Below, piece after piece: positions 27,047-36,788 of a stretch of 64,000 bases of DNA. The translations under genes were made by a program, and so were the position numbers. Origin of the DNA: Alangreenwoodia sp964438605. Its GTDB lineage: Bacteria; Bacillota; Clostridia; Peptostreptococcales; Anaerovoracaceae. Within the stretch, counting starts at the first letter, position 1. Every line of letters starts with the position of its first letter. Below the pieces are notes generated by a model that worked only from the letters and a program-made list of their open reading frames with translations, was not told the origin of the DNA and searched no databases. The stretch is from NCBI GenBank assembly GCA_964438605.1, contig CAYTKT010000003.1, positions 26,405-90,404 on the forward strand. Reading direction: 5' to 3'.

Positions 27047-27970
27047 ATGGATAAGGAATTCAGAAAAAAACTGGATGATTATATTAGAGTGCGCCTGACG
27101 GAAAAGAGATACCGCCATACAGAAGGCGTAATCTTTACGGCTGTGAAGCTGGCCGAGCGCTATGGCGCTGATCCCGATAAGGCGGAGATGGCCGCGCTGT
27201 TTCATGACGCCTGCAAGAATCTCGATATTGACGAGATGAATACACTGGTCGAGGAATACGGTATCGGCGATTACTATATCGATAAGCCCCAGCTGGCGCA
27301 CAGCAAGCTGGCGGCTGCGATTCTGCACCGTGAGTTCGGCGTTGAGGATCAGGAGATTCTGGATGCCATCAGTTACCACACGACGGGCAGGGCCGAGATG
27401 AGTCTTCTCGAAAAGATCATTTTTGCGGCGGACGCCACCGAACCGAACCGGACGTATGATGACGCGGAACGGCTGAATGCACTGGCGTTTTCCGATCTTG
27501 ACGAGGCCTGCTGCGAAATTCTTGAGTATACGTATAAAAAAGTGGAGATGGCAGGAAGCTTTATGGATCAGGATACGGTTCGTGCGCTTGCGTGGTTTCG
27601 TAAGATGATGCACGACAGTTCCATCGAGGACAGCCGGATTTTTGCTGTTTACGCGGCGCAGACGATGGATGATAAAAAAGGAATGGATATTATCGTTCTC
27701 GATATTGCTGAAAAGTCGATGTTTGCAGATTATCTCGTTCTCTGCACAGGAGGTTCCGAACGTCAGATTAACGCGCTTGCCACCGAGGTGCAGGACAGGG
27801 CGGAGCGGAACGGCAGATTTGTCCGCCATGTGGAAGGAAAAAACGATTCGGGTTGGATTCTGCTCGATTACGGCGATGTGGTAATCAATATTTTCGTGGC
27901 GCCAATGCGTGAAAAATACAATTTGGAAAAAATCTGGTCTGACTGTGAACAGATCCAGTGGGAGGTATAA
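27047..27970 (+). CDS. Fusion of YqeK (HD-type Ap4A hydrolase) and RsfS ribosome silencing factor
   Basis: One uninterrupted 307-residue frame carries two normally separate proteins. Residues ~1-190 match YqeK, an HD-domain enzyme that splits diadenosine tetraphosphate into two ADP (HTEGVIFTAVKLAERYG, LFHDACKN, LAHSKLAAAI, AISYHTTGR, FAADATEPNR). Residues ~195-307 match RsfS/YbeB, which binds ribosomal protein uL14 and blocks subunit joining in starvation (DIIVLDIAEKSMFADYLVLCTGGSERQINALATEV, GKNDSGWILLDYGDVVINIF). The two genes are usual neighbours here, so loss of one stop codon would suffice. leuS starts four bases after the stop. Confidence 0.9.
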   Translation: MDKEFRKKLDDYIRVRLTEKRYRHTEGVIFTAVKLAERYGADPDKAEMAALFHDACKNLDIDEMNTLVEEYGIGDYYIDKPQLAHSKLAAAILHREFGVEDQEILDAISYHTTGRAEMSLLEKIIFAADATEPNRTYDDAERLNALAFSDLDEACCEILEYTYKKVEMAGSFMDQDTVRALAWFRKMMHDSSIEDSRIFAVYAAQTMDDKKGMDIIVLDIAEKSMFADYLVLCTGGSERQINALATEVQDRAERNGRFVRHVEGKNDSGWILLDYGDVVINIFVAPMREKYNLEKIWSDCEQIQWEV

Positions 27971-27973
27971 CAG

Positions 27974-30445
27974 ATGGCAGAGCGATACGATTTTCGGTCG
28001 ATTGAGAAAAAATGGCAGACGTACTGGGCGGCTCACGATGTTTTTCATACAGAGGAAGATTCTTCAAAGCAGAAATATTATGTACTGGAAATGTTTCCAT
28101 ACCCTTCCGGAAAGCTTCACATGGGTCATGTCCGCAATTATTCCATCGGCGACGTGACGGCAAGATATATGAGGATGAAGGGGTATAATGTTCTTCATCC
28201 TATGGGCTGGGATTCCTTCGGACTGCCGGCGGAAAACGCGGCGATTAAAAACGGAATCCGGCCGGATACGTGGACTTGGAATAATATTGCCGAGATGAGA
28301 GAGCAGCTCAAGGCTCTGGGCCTCAGTTACGACTGGGAGCGCGAGGTAGCGACCTGCCACCCTGATTATTATAAATGGATGCAGTGGCTTTTTATTCAGT
28401 TTTTTAATAAAGGGCTGGCATATAAGAAGAAAAATCCGGTCAACTGGTGTCCATCCTGCCAGACGGTACTGGCGAATGAACAGGTCGTCGACGGCAAGTG
28501 TGAGCGCTGTAAGACGCCAGTGGGCAAGAAGGAACTGTCTCAGTGGTATCTGAAGATTACGGATTATGCTGACAGACTGCTGGAAGATCTCGACAAGCTG
28601 ACGGGCTGGCCTGATAAGGTTAAACTGATGCAGAAAAACTGGATCGGGAAAAGTGAAGGCGCTAAGGTTACGTTTAAAATCGAAGGATTTGACAAAGATC
28701 TGCTGATTTATACGACGCGTCCCGACACGCTGTTTGGCGCGACATTCATGGTTCTGGCGCCGGAGCATCCTTACGTCAGGGAACTGGTAGAGGGTACACA
28801 ATACCAGGCATCAGTCGATGAATTTATGGATAGACTGCAGTATCTGAGCGATATCGACAGAAGTTCGACGACGCTTGAAAAAGAAGGCTGTTTTATCGGA
28901 AAATACGCCATAAATCCGTTAAACGGGAAGCGGATTCCGATTTATATTGCAAATTATGTGCTGATGGACTACGGTACCGGCGCGATTATGGCCGTTCCGG
29001 CCCACGACACGCGAGACTTTGATTTTGCGAAAAAATACGGCATCGAAATTATTCCTGTAGTCGATCCGGGCGATCCTGAGATTGATATAGAAAATCTGAC
29101 GGAAGCCTTCGTTGCGGAAGGCACGATGATTCATTCCGCTCAATTTGACGGTTTAAATAATAAGGAAGCGATTAAAAAAATTATAGCATTTTTAGAAGAA
29201 CAGGGGATCGGCAAAGGGACGACGAATTTTAAACTGAGAGACTGGCTGATTTCCAGACAGAGGTACTGGGGCGCACCGATTCCGATGCTCTACTGCGAGG
29301 ACTGCGGCTGGGTGCCTGAGAAGGAAGAAAATCTGCCGATTCTGCTGCCGACTGACGTGGAATTTACAGGAAAGGGACAGTCGCCGCTGACGACGAGCAA
29401 GTCTTTTGCGAAGGCTGTCTGTCCGAAGTGCGGCAAGCCGGCGACGCGCGAAATGGATACGATGGATACGTTTATGGATTCCTCCTGGTATTTTCTCAGG
29501 TATACTGACGCGAAGAACGACGAGAAGCCGTTTGACAGGCAAAAGGCTGACTACTGGATGAATGTGGATCAGTACATCGGCGGTGTGGAACACGCGATTC
29601 TCCACCTGCTTTACGCAAGGTTTTTCACGAAGGTGCTTCATGATCTGGGGCTTATCAGTGCGGAGGAGCCGTTTGAAAATCTGTTGACTCAAGGGATGGT
29701 GCTGAAGGACGGCGCCAAGATGTCGAAGTCTGTTGGAAACATCGTCAGTCCGTCTGAAATTATCGAAAAGTACGGCTCCGATACGGCGCGTCTCTTCATT
29801 TTGTTTGCGGCGCCGCCTGACAGGGATCTCGACTGGTCGGACACGGGCGTTGAGGGCAGCTATAAATTCCTGAACAGAGTTTGGCGACTGGTGCTGGAAA
29901 CGATTGAAAATGCACCCGACGGTGAAGAAGCAGAGATAAGAACTGAGGACGACAAGCGTCTTTATTATGAAATGAATAAGACGATTAAGCGGGTTACTGA
30001 CAGTTTTGCAACGGGCAGGTTCAGTTTTAATACGGCGATCAGTTCAATTATGGAACTTGTAAACGAGATGTACCGCTGCAAACAGTCTGAATCACCGAAT
30101 TACGCGTTGCTCAGGGAAGTTTCAGAAAAGCTGGTGCTTGTGCTGTCGCCGTTCGTTCCGCATATCGCGGAGGAAATGTGGCAGAAGCTCGGACACCAGG
30201 AGTGTGTTTATTTTGAGACATGGCCTTCTTATGATGAGGCGGCCCTCGTTCTCGATACGGTGGAGATTGTCGTTCAGATCAACGGCAAGGTTAAGATGAG
30301 GGCGAATGTGGACAGCAGTCTGTCCCGCGAAGCGCTGGCGGATGAGATGTTGGCAGATGAGAAGGTGAAGGGGCTGATCGCCGGGAAAAATGTGGTGAAG
30401 GTAGTCGCGGTACCGGGTAAACTGGTAAATATCGTGGTGAAGTAA
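27974..30445 (+). CDS. leuS: Leucyl-tRNA synthetase
   Basis: A 823-residue class I synthetase: [15 protein letters not shown] holds the HIGH-type motif, [14 protein letters not shown] the zinc ribbon, residues ~220-420 the CP1 editing domain ([19 protein letters not shown] and the editing Asp in [14 protein letters not shown]), [10 protein letters not shown] the KMSKS loop, and the C terminus the anticodon-binding and UNE-type domains. GTGGGAGG lies before the ATG. It follows the YqeK-RsfS fusion by four bases and is surely cotranscribed. Confidence 0.97.
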   Translation: MAERYDFRSIEKKWQTYWAAHDVFHTEEDSSKQKYYVLEMFPYPSGKLHMGHVRNYSIGDVTARYMRMKGYNVLHPMGWDSFGLPAENAAIKNGIRPDTWTWNNIAEMREQLKALGLSYDWEREVATCHPDYYKWMQWLFIQFFNKGLAYKKKNPVNWCPSCQTVLANEQVVDGKCERCKTPVGKKELSQWYLKITDYADRLLEDLDKLTGWPDKVKLMQKNWIGKSEGAKVTFKIEGFDKDLLIYTTRPDTLFGATFMVLAPEHPYVRELVEGTQYQASVDEFMDRLQYLSDIDRSSTTLEKEGCFIGKYAINPLNGKRIPIYIANYVLMDYGTGAIMAVPAHDTRDFDFAKKYGIEIIPVVDPGDPEIDIENLTEAFVAEGTMIHSAQFDGLNNKEAIKKIIAFLEEQGIGKGTTNFKLRDWLISRQRYWGAPIPMLYCEDCGWVPEKEENLPILLPTDVEFTGKGQSPLTTSKSFAKAVCPKCGKPATREMDTMDTFMDSSWYFLRYTDAKNDEKPFDRQKADYWMNVDQYIGGVEHAILHLLYARFFTKVLHDLGLISAEEPFENLLTQGMVLKDGAKMSKSVGNIVSPSEIIEKYGSDTARLFILFAAPPDRDLDWSDTGVEGSYKFLNRVWRLVLETIENAPDGEEAEIRTEDDKRLYYEMNKTIKRVTDSFATGRFSFNTAISSIMELVNEMYRCKQSESPNYALLREVSEKLVLVLSPFVPHIAEEMWQKLGHQECVYFETWPSYDEAALVLDTVEIVVQINGKVKMRANVDSSLSREALADEMLADEKVKGLIAGKNVVKVVAVPGKLVNIVVK

Positions 30446-30831
30446 GGCGCGGCAGGTTTTATGCAAGAGCTTTCCGAAAGTCAGGTTTTTAGAGATATGG
30501 TTCGGCAGACTGCTGTCGCTTGCTGCGCGGTCGGGATGCGTACAACATCCTGCCGAATCACATCTCCAAAAGACGGACTGAGGTTGGAAGGTTTTTGGAA
30601 GGTTTTATGCAGCAATTTCAAAAAGCGCAATCAATGTCAGTGAATTGAGTTGAGCAAGGCTGAAATTGACATGATGTCCTTGTTTCGCGGCGCGGCGGAC
30701 GGAACCGGGTTTGACAGGAAACGCGCGCGGGACGGACGAAAGAAAAAACGAAAGAAGTACGGAAATATGATGACGCGGCGGGGCAGCCAACGGTACGGTG
30801 CCGTACTGTGTCAGTAAAAAGGAAGGTAAAT
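30446..30831 (+). repeat. Intergenic region with dispersed-repeat copy B
   Basis: No gene is seen between leuS and RNase J. From about 30504 to 30676 the sequence shares ordered blocks with 20720-20845 (CTGTCGCTTGC, TGCAGCAATTT, AATGTC, TTGAGT, AGGCTGAAAT). A weaker partial match may exist near 8634. Confidence 0.45.
30791..30808 (+). promoter_or_regulatory. Palindrome just upstream of the RNase J start
   Basis: CGGTACGG / CCGTACTG (one G-U pair), centred 32 bases before the start codon. It may be an operator or an mRNA hairpin near the ribosome binding site; RNase genes often autoregulate through 5' leaders, but nothing here proves it. Confidence 0.4.
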
Positions 30832-32526
30832 TTGAAAAACAGAAATACAAAACGGGGCGGAAAGTCGAGTGTGCCTTCGCTGAAGGTAATTCCGCTGGGA
30901 GGACTGAATGAGATCGGAAAAAACATTACAGTTCTCGAATATAAAGATGAAATGCTGCTGATCGACTGCGGCATGACATTTCCGGGTGAGGAGATGTACG
31001 GTATAGATATCGTCATTCCGGATATGTCTTATATCGTAAGCAATAAGGAAAAAATCAGAGGCCTGATTGTGACTCACGGCCACGAAGATCATATCGGAGG
31101 CATTCCTTATCTGCTGAAGAAGGTTAATCAGATTCCTGTGTACGGAACACCTCTTACGCTGGGAATTATTGAAAATAAATTGAAAGAGCACGGGCTGACG
31201 GCAAATATGAGGAAGATCAAGCCGGGGATGCATCTGAATCTCGGCTCGTTCCGCGTGGAAGTGCTGCGGATGACTCACTCCGTAGCCGACGCTGTTGCTT
31301 TTGCGATTACAACGCCGGCTGGCGTCGTCGTCCATACGGGCGATTTCAAGGTGGATTATACGCCGCTGCAGGGAGAACCTATTGATTTCCAGCGGCTTGC
31401 GGAAATTGGAAAAAACGGGGTGCTGTTGCTGATGGCAGACAGCACAAATGCTCACAGGAAGGGCTATACGCCATCGGAGCAGACGGTGGTCAGGACGCTC
31501 GATTCCATTTTCGCGCCGGCAAAGAACCGGATTATCATCGCGACGTTCGCTTCAAATGTAGATCGTATTCAGCATATTATTGATCTGGCGGTAAAATATA
31601 AGAGAAAAGTGGCTGTTTCGGGGCGCAGTATGATTAATATCGTAGAAATTGCGTCAGAATTGGGATATTTGAGGATTCCGGATCATACACTGGTAGATAT
31701 TAATAAGATTAAGAATCTGAAGGATGAGCAGATCGTCATTGTGACCACGGGAAGTCAGGGCGAACCGATGTCTGCGCTGACGCGTATGGCATCGAATGAT
31801 CATAAATCTGTTCAGATCAGGAAAGACGATATTATCGTCCTTTCGTCCAGTCCAATTCCTGGAAATGAGAAGACGATTTCAAATGTGGTAAACAGCCTTC
31901 TGGAAAAGGGTGCGCAGGTGATTTATTCGGATATTGCGGATATTCACGTTTCAGGGCATCCATGCCAGGAGGAACTGAAGCTGCTTCATTCTCTGCTGAA
32001 GCCGAAGTATTTTATGCCGGTTCACGGCGAGTACCGTCACCTTGATGCTCATGCGAAGCTGGCTCAGAGTATCGGAATGCCGAAGGATAATATTTTTATC
32101 CTGAAGAACGGCAATGTTCTGACTGTTTCAAAGAACAGAGCGGAGGTGGCGAAAGAGCAGGTACCAAGCGGCAAGGTGCTCGTGGACGGCCTTGGCGTCG
32201 GCGATGTCGGAAATATCGTGCTTCGTGACAGAAAGCTGCTGTCTGAAAGCGGGTTGATCGTTGTGGTTGCGGCGATTGAACGCAGTTCGGGGCATCTTGT
32301 TTCGGGGCCGGAGATTATTTCAAGAGGCTTCGTTTATGTCAGGGAGTCTGAGGAACTGATCAGCTCCGCAAGGGACGTCGTTACGGAAGCTTTGGAAAAT
32401 TGTCAGGAGAGAGGTTTGCGGGAATGGTCTGCGATGAAAAATGCCGTGCGCGATGAACTGAGAACGTTTATTTTCGGTCAGACGAAGCGAAGTCCGATTA
32501 TTCTGCCAATATTTCTTGAAGTGTAA
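30832..32526 (+). CDS. rnj: Ribonuclease J
   Basis: A 564-residue metallo-beta-lactamase/beta-CASP RNase: VIPLGGLNEIGKNITVLEY, LLIDCGMTFPGEEMYGIDIVIPD, zinc motif VTHGHEDHIGGIPYLL, then VHTGDFKVDYTP, MADSTNAHRKGYTPSE, SGRSM and the C-terminal HVSGHPCQEELK and PVHGEYRHL. RNase J combines endonuclease and 5'-3' exonuclease activity in mRNA turnover. TTG at 30832 is preferred because GGAAGG lies five bases upstream; the in-frame GTG at 30808 would put that motif inside the gene. The product has the length of J1/J2 enzymes, and a single copy is seen here. Confidence 0.94.
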   Translation: MKNRNTKRGGKSSVPSLKVIPLGGLNEIGKNITVLEYKDEMLLIDCGMTFPGEEMYGIDIVIPDMSYIVSNKEKIRGLIVTHGHEDHIGGIPYLLKKVNQIPVYGTPLTLGIIENKLKEHGLTANMRKIKPGMHLNLGSFRVEVLRMTHSVADAVAFAITTPAGVVVHTGDFKVDYTPLQGEPIDFQRLAEIGKNGVLLLMADSTNAHRKGYTPSEQTVVRTLDSIFAPAKNRIIIATFASNVDRIQHIIDLAVKYKRKVAVSGRSMINIVEIASELGYLRIPDHTLVDINKIKNLKDEQIVIVTTGSQGEPMSALTRMASNDHKSVQIRKDDIIVLSSSPIPGNEKTISNVVNSLLEKGAQVIYSDIADIHVSGHPCQEELKLLHSLLKPKYFMPVHGEYRHLDAHAKLAQSIGMPKDNIFILKNGNVLTVSKNRAEVAKEQVPSGKVLVDGLGVGDVGNIVLRDRKLLSESGLIVVVAAIERSSGHLVSGPEIISRGFVYVRESEELISSARDVVTEALENCQERGLREWSAMKNAVRDELRTFIFGQTKRSPIILPIFLEV

Positions 32527-32543
32527 AATATTTTATGCGGTAT

Positions 32544-32569
32544 GGGAGCCGATACAGGGCTCCCGTTTT
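32544..32569 (+). terminator. Probable weak terminator between RNase J and the M24 peptidase
   Basis: GGGAGCC / GGCTCCC (7 bp, 32544-32564, loop GATACAG) then GTTTT. The T-run is short, so read-through into the next gene 12 bases later is likely. Confidence 0.55.
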
Positions 32570-32580
32570 GGAGGCTGGGC

Positions 32581-33738
32581 ATGACGGAGGAAAAAAGACG
32601 GGAGGACGGCACATTCGTGCGCCGGGCGGATGCGCCGGGCTGCGGAGAAGTGGAACTTGATGTTCTTAGAAAAAGAATTGACAAGGTCAAAGACGAGATG
32701 AAACGGCGCGATGTCGAAGCCATACTTCTTTCCAAGGAAGCAAATAAAAATTATTTGTCGAAGTTTTATTCATCATCGTTTGATATTGTCATTACACAGG
32801 AACGGAATTATCTGCTGACTGATTTTCGTTATATCGAGGCGGCCAGGAAACTTGAACCGCTGTATACTGTCGTTCAGACGAAGGCAGGATACGGGCGCAA
32901 CGAAGTGCTAGGCGAGATCTCGCCTCAGTCTTGCGGTGTCGAATTTTCTTCGATTTCATATAACGGTTTTCTGGACGTGATGTCTGTGCTCAACGGTGCA
33001 GGTCACAGCTGTGAAATGAAGGATATCAGCGGGATTGTGGAAAAGAGCCGCATTGTAAAAGACGAGAGCGAAATAGAAAAAATCCGTCAGGCGGCCCGGA
33101 TAGCGGACGACGCGTTCTCCTATATTCTCGGCGAAATCAGGCCCGGCGTCAGTGAAAAGGAAATCGCCTGGCTGTTGGAACGCAGGATGCGAGAATCCGG
33201 CGCGTCAGGTCTTTCTTTTGAGACGATCTGTGCGGCGGGCATCCATTCTTCGATGCCTCACGCGCATCCGACGGATGAATTGATTCGTTTTGGTGATTTT
33301 GTTACGTTGGATTTTGGCTGCGTTTTCGACGGATATTGCTCCGATATGACACGCACCGTGGCGGTTGGCAGCGTTTCCGATGAGCAGAAGGAGATTTACA
33401 GCATCGTTTTGAAGGCGCAAAAGGCGGCCTGTGAGGCGATCAGGCCCGGCATGACGGGAAAAGAAGCAGATGCGGCGGCGCGTGACGTGATTTGCGCAAT
33501 GGGATACGGCGACTATTTCGGCCATTCGCTGGGACACGGCGTTGGTCTTGAGATTCATGAGGCGCCGACCGCCGGCCCGCTCAGCAGCGATGTTTTTGAA
33601 AAAAACATGCTGGTTACGATTGAACCGGGCATCTATCTGCCGAAAAGGTTCGGAGTTCGTATAGAGGACTTGTCGATCGTGGGAGATTCTGCTATAATAA
33701 ATCTAGTTGCGTCAGAAAAAGAAATGATCATTCTTTGA
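32581..33738 (+). CDS. Xaa-Pro aminopeptidase-like M24 peptidase
   Basis: A 385-residue creatinase/aminopeptidase-fold protein. The N-terminal creatinase-like domain (~30-160) contains NYLSKFYSSSFDIVITQERNYLLTDFRY. The M24 domain shows all metal ligands: LDFGCVFDGYCSDMTRTV (two Asp), GHSLGHGVGLEIHE (His), VTIEPGIYL (Glu) and GVRIEDL (Glu). It would remove N-terminal residues before Pro. The ATG at 32581 is chosen because GGAGG lies six bases upstream; the upstream in-frame ATG at 32542 would run through the hairpin. The order M24 peptidase - efp is very common in Firmicutes. Confidence 0.92.
   Translation: MTEEKRREDGTFVRRADAPGCGEVELDVLRKRIDKVKDEMKRRDVEAILLSKEANKNYLSKFYSSSFDIVITQERNYLLTDFRYIEAARKLEPLYTVVQTKAGYGRNEVLGEISPQSCGVEFSSISYNGFLDVMSVLNGAGHSCEMKDISGIVEKSRIVKDESEIEKIRQAARIADDAFSYILGEIRPGVSEKEIAWLLERRMRESGASGLSFETICAAGIHSSMPHAHPTDELIRFGDFVTLDFGCVFDGYCSDMTRTVAVGSVSDEQKEIYSIVLKAQKAACEAIRPGMTGKEADAAARDVICAMGYGDYFGHSLGHGVGLEIHEAPTAGPLSSDVFEKNMLVTIEPGIYLPKRFGVRIEDLSIVGDSAIINLVASEKEMIIL
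33670..33698 (+). promoter_or_regulatory. Internal promoter for efp
   Basis: TTGTCG (33670-33675), 17-base spacer, perfect TATAAT (33693-33698), inside the last 70 bases of the peptidase gene and 86 bases before the efp ATG. It would allow efp to be expressed apart from the peptidase. Confidence 0.6.
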
Positions 33739-33783
33739 TAAATATTCGATCAATAAATAATAGTTCAACATTGGAGGTTTTTT

Positions 33784-34353
33784 ATGATATATGCGAGTGA
33801 TTTCAGAAAAGGTATTACGTTTGAGATAAACGGTGAGCCTCATGTGGTGCTGGATTTTCAGCATGTTAAGCCGGGCAAGGGGGCCGCTTTCGTCAGAACG
33901 AAGTATAAGAACATCCTGACGGGCGCTACAAGAGAAGAAGCGTTTAATCCGGATGATAAATTCCCGAAAGCAAATATTGAGACGAAGACGATGCAGTATT
34001 CGTATAACGACGGCGAACTTTATTATTTTATGGATACGGAAACGTGGGACACCGTTCCGCTTCCGCTGGAACTGGTAGAAGATGCGATTCAGTATCTCAG
34101 AGAGAATGATGAGGCGACAGTTAAATTTTACAAGGGTAACGCTTTTCTCGTAGAAGCGCCTAATTTCGTGAATCTGAAGGTTATCGAGACGGAACCGGGC
34201 GTCAAGGGCGATACGGCGACTAACGTGACGAAGGCGGCGACTGTTGAGACGGGCGCTGTCATTCAGGTTCCGATTTTTATTAAGGAAGGCGAACTGATTC
34301 AGATCGATACGAGGTCTGGTGAGTATCTTGGCAGGGCTAAGGAAGAGAAATAA
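33784..34353 (+). CDS. efp: Translation elongation factor P
   Basis: A 189-residue three-domain OB-fold protein (family ~185). It rescues ribosomes stalled at polyproline. The N-terminal KOW-like domain has the tip loop [18 protein letters not shown], with a Lys at the position modified in other bacteria; the C-terminal signature [34 protein letters not shown] is intact. GGAGG lies nine bases before the ATG. A firm terminator lies 310 bases downstream. Confidence 0.97.
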   Translation: MIYASDFRKGITFEINGEPHVVLDFQHVKPGKGAAFVRTKYKNILTGATREEAFNPDDKFPKANIETKTMQYSYNDGELYYFMDTETWDTVPLPLELVEDAIQYLRENDEATVKFYKGNAFLVEAPNFVNLKVIETEPGVKGDTATNVTKAATVETGAVIQVPIFIKEGELIQIDTRSGEYLGRAKEEK

Positions 34354-34661
34354 ATTAGAAAAAATGGGAAGGTCGAAAGGTGTTTTTTGCTGTGGCCGAA
34401 TCAGGCTGATGGACGTTTCTTGATGTCGAGGGTATTTGTTGTAAAAGATGATTTTGACTTGAATTTGTCGGTACTGATCGGATATAGATATTTTTGAATG
34501 GCATTGATTGGAAAACAATCGGCATTAAATAGAAATTACTGTTGGTGGTTATTGCATCGTTGCCGCGTGGCTATTGATCGCTGAAATTGGATGGTACCGG
34601 CTGTTTTTCTGTCGGCGTTGCTGTTGACAGGAACAGGTTTGAAAAACAGGTTGATATGAGG
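34354..34661 (+). other. Gap between efp and its terminator
   Basis: About 310 bases with stops in all frames, a TTGACA at 34624 without a matching -10, and no gene. It would form a long 3' untranslated region of efp if the terminator at 34662 is the one used. Confidence 0.4.
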
Positions 34662-34686
34662 GCGTCTCGTTTCGAGGCGCTTTTTT
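34662..34686 (+). terminator. Rho-independent terminator downstream of efp
   Basis: GCGTCTCG / CGAGGCGC (one G-U pair, loop TTT), then TTTTTT at 34681-34686. Confidence 0.85.
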
Positions 34687-34728
34687 GAGGAGAGGGGCCG
34701 GTTTGTGAAAAAATCGGCCCCTCTCCTC
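34687..34728. repeat. Perfect 14-bp inverted repeat after the efp terminator
   Basis: GAGGAGAGGGGCCG and its exact complement flank a 14-base loop (34701-34714). There is no T-run on the plus strand, so it is not a second standard terminator. Confidence 0.7.
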
Positions 34729-34849
34729 AATCGGGCAAAGGCCAATCGGCGCCGTTTTTGTGCGATTGTTTCAAAAAATCATGTAAAGCATATAAAAATC
34801 ATTTAAGCAAACGGATGAAATACGTAAAAAAGCAGTGGAGGAAGCAGAA

Positions 34850-35899
34850 GTGGATACGGAAAATAAATCGAAAAAACGACGGAGAGGTAAGCCGTTCCTG
34901 GTTATTCTGATTTTAATTGTTCTGATTGCGGCATCAGGCGGATATTACATGGCTACGCTGAATAAAGCACTTGAGCCGGGATCGGACAGGCAGCTTATCG
35001 TCGAGATACCCGCCGGAAGCGGGACGGAACAGATCGCGCAGATTCTTGAAGACAAGGGCGTGATTACAAGCGCGGCAAAATTCAGACTTAAGTCACGTAT
35101 GTCGGATAGCGACGGAAAATTTAAGGCCGGCGTATACGAGGTGACGCCGGGAATGACGATCCAGGAGATTATCGACCTGATGGTTTCCGGCTCCCAAAAT
35201 CAGCGCCGTCTGACGATTCAGGAAGGCCTGACGCTGGAACAGACGGCAGAAGCAGTTGAAAAAGCCGGAATCTGCACGAAAGATGAGTTTTTGCAGGAAA
35301 CGCAGAACGGCCAGTTTGATTACCGCTTTATGGAATATGCGGGAGCAGGTGAAAAACGGCTGGAGGGCTTTCTTTACCCGGAAACGTATTATATCCAGAA
35401 AGGAATGACGGCTCACGACGTAATTGATTTGCTGCTTGCCCAGTTTGACAAGATATTTACAGACGAGTTTTATGAAAGAGCGGCCGAAATCGGCCGAAAT
35501 CCGCGGGAAATCGTGACGATTGCGTCGATGATCCAGCGAGAAACGCTGGCGGAGTCAGAAGGGGCAAAGGTAGCGAGCGTCATATATAACAGGCTGAGAG
35601 ATGGGATGCGCCTTCAGATCGACGCTACGGTTCAGTACGCTTTAGGTGAGCAGAAGGATCGACTGACGTATTCCGATCTGGAAGTCGAGTCGCCGTATAA
35701 CACGTATCTGGTTGACGGGCTGCCTGCCGGGCCGATCTGCGAGCCGCATGAGTCATCAATCCGCGCGGCGCTCTGGCCGGAGAACACGGATTATTATTAT
35801 TATGTTCTGAAGCCGGACGGCAGCGGACAGCACAATTTTGCGTCGACGAGTGCGGAATTTGAGCGTTACAGGACGGAATACATTGATTCGTTGTCATGA
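34850..35899 (+). CDS. mltG: Endolytic murein transglycosylase MltG (YceG-like)
   Basis: A 349-residue membrane-anchored peptidoglycan enzyme that cuts nascent glycan strands and helps set their length. After a basic start (KSKKRRRGKPF) comes one helix (LVILILIVLIAASGGYYMA), a LysM-like region (VEIPAGSGTEQIAQILEDKGVI), then LEGFLYPETYYI, the catalytic-Glu segment IASMIQRET, VIYNRLRDGMRLQIDATVQYALG, and PYNTYLVDGLPAGPICEPHESSIRAAL. GTG at 34850 is used because GGAGG is eight bases upstream; the GTG at 34835 overlaps that motif. Confidence 0.93.
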   Translation: MDTENKSKKRRRGKPFLVILILIVLIAASGGYYMATLNKALEPGSDRQLIVEIPAGSGTEQIAQILEDKGVITSAAKFRLKSRMSDSDGKFKAGVYEVTPGMTIQEIIDLMVSGSQNQRRLTIQEGLTLEQTAEAVEKAGICTKDEFLQETQNGQFDYRFMEYAGAGEKRLEGFLYPETYYIQKGMTAHDVIDLLLAQFDKIFTDEFYERAAEIGRNPREIVTIASMIQRETLAESEGAKVASVIYNRLRDGMRLQIDATVQYALGEQKDRLTYSDLEVESPYNTYLVDGLPAGPICEPHESSIRAALWPENTDYYYYVLKPDGSGQHNFASTSAEFERYRTEYIDSLS

Positions 35900-36137
35900 G
35901 ATGAACTGTGCCGGGTGCGAGATGGGACGCGGTACGGGCCTTATGTGATGAAGTCTGTACGAATAAGTGGAATCGCTTTGGCATGGAAGGTTGACAAAGC
36001 GGATCTTATGCGATAAAGTTCGTACACTGTTGGACGCGGCTGAAGTTGACGGATCTGGATTGATTGGATCTGTTTTGCAGCGGGTTTACGGATATGTTTC
36101 GATTCTGCCTGCATCCGGCAAATAACGGAGTTGGTTT

Positions 36138-36788
36138 ATGAATATTACGAATGAAAAAGTGACATCGTATCTTGATTCGCTGTACCGCCCACTGACGCCA
36201 AAACTGGCGAATCTTCGTCTTCGGGCGGAATCTGACGGTATTCCCGTCATTTTACGGGATACGGAGCGTTTTCTGGCATCCATGCTGGCGCTGACACGGC
36301 CCACCCGGATTCTTGAAATCGGCGCCGCTGTCGGATACTCGTCATCCTGTTTTGCCGAAATATGCGGGCCGTCTGCGAAAATCGTGACGCTTGAGGCTGA
36401 CGAAGATATGTTTCGGAAAGCGCAGGAAAATATTTCGCTGCTCGGTTATGCAGCACAGATCAGCGTTGTCTTTGGGGATGCCAGACAATCTCTGGGAACG
36501 CTCGATTTGGACGAGCCGTTTGATTTCGTATTTATCGACGCGGCAAAGAGCCATTACAGAGCGTTTTTCGACGGTGCTCTCAGTCTCTGCCGTTCGGGCA
36601 GTCTCATAATCTGTGACAATGTATTGATGAAAGCCATGACGGCATCAGACGAATATGATACGAAGAAAAAATATAAGACGAGCATTAAGCGGATGCGCGC
36701 GTTTCTCGCTTACATCACCGAAGCGGAATCCGTAACGACATCAATCATACCTGTCGGGGATGGAATTTCCGTGAGCGTCGTGAAATAA
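36138..36788 (+). CDS. trmR: O-methyltransferase, probable tRNA 5-hydroxyuridine methyltransferase TrmR
   Basis: A 216-residue class I SAM-dependent methyltransferase of family 3: motif I ILEIGAAVGYSSSCFAE, acidic residue in VTLEADEDMF, VVFGDARQSL, and FDFVFIDAAKSHY followed by LIICDNVLMKA. It matches B. subtilis TrmR (YrrM), which methylates 5-hydroxyuridine-34 of tRNA to 5-methoxyuridine. The position supports this: as in B. subtilis, it lies after mltG and before U32 peptidase-family genes that make the hydroxyuridine. A small-molecule catechol-type substrate remains possible on motifs alone. Confidence 0.85.
   Translation: MNITNEKVTSYLDSLYRPLTPKLANLRLRAESDGIPVILRDTERFLASMLALTRPTRILEIGAAVGYSSSCFAEICGPSAKIVTLEADEDMFRKAQENISLLGYAAQISVVFGDARQSLGTLDLDEPFDFVFIDAAKSHYRAFFDGALSLCRSGSLIICDNVLMKAMTASDEYDTKKKYKTSIKRMRAFLAYITEAESVTTSIIPVGDGISVSVVK

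Noticed and set aside
26939..28048. 369-codon minus-strand frame opposite the YqeK-RsfS fusion
   Set aside because: The plus-strand frame carries two well-known domains; the opposite frame shows none.
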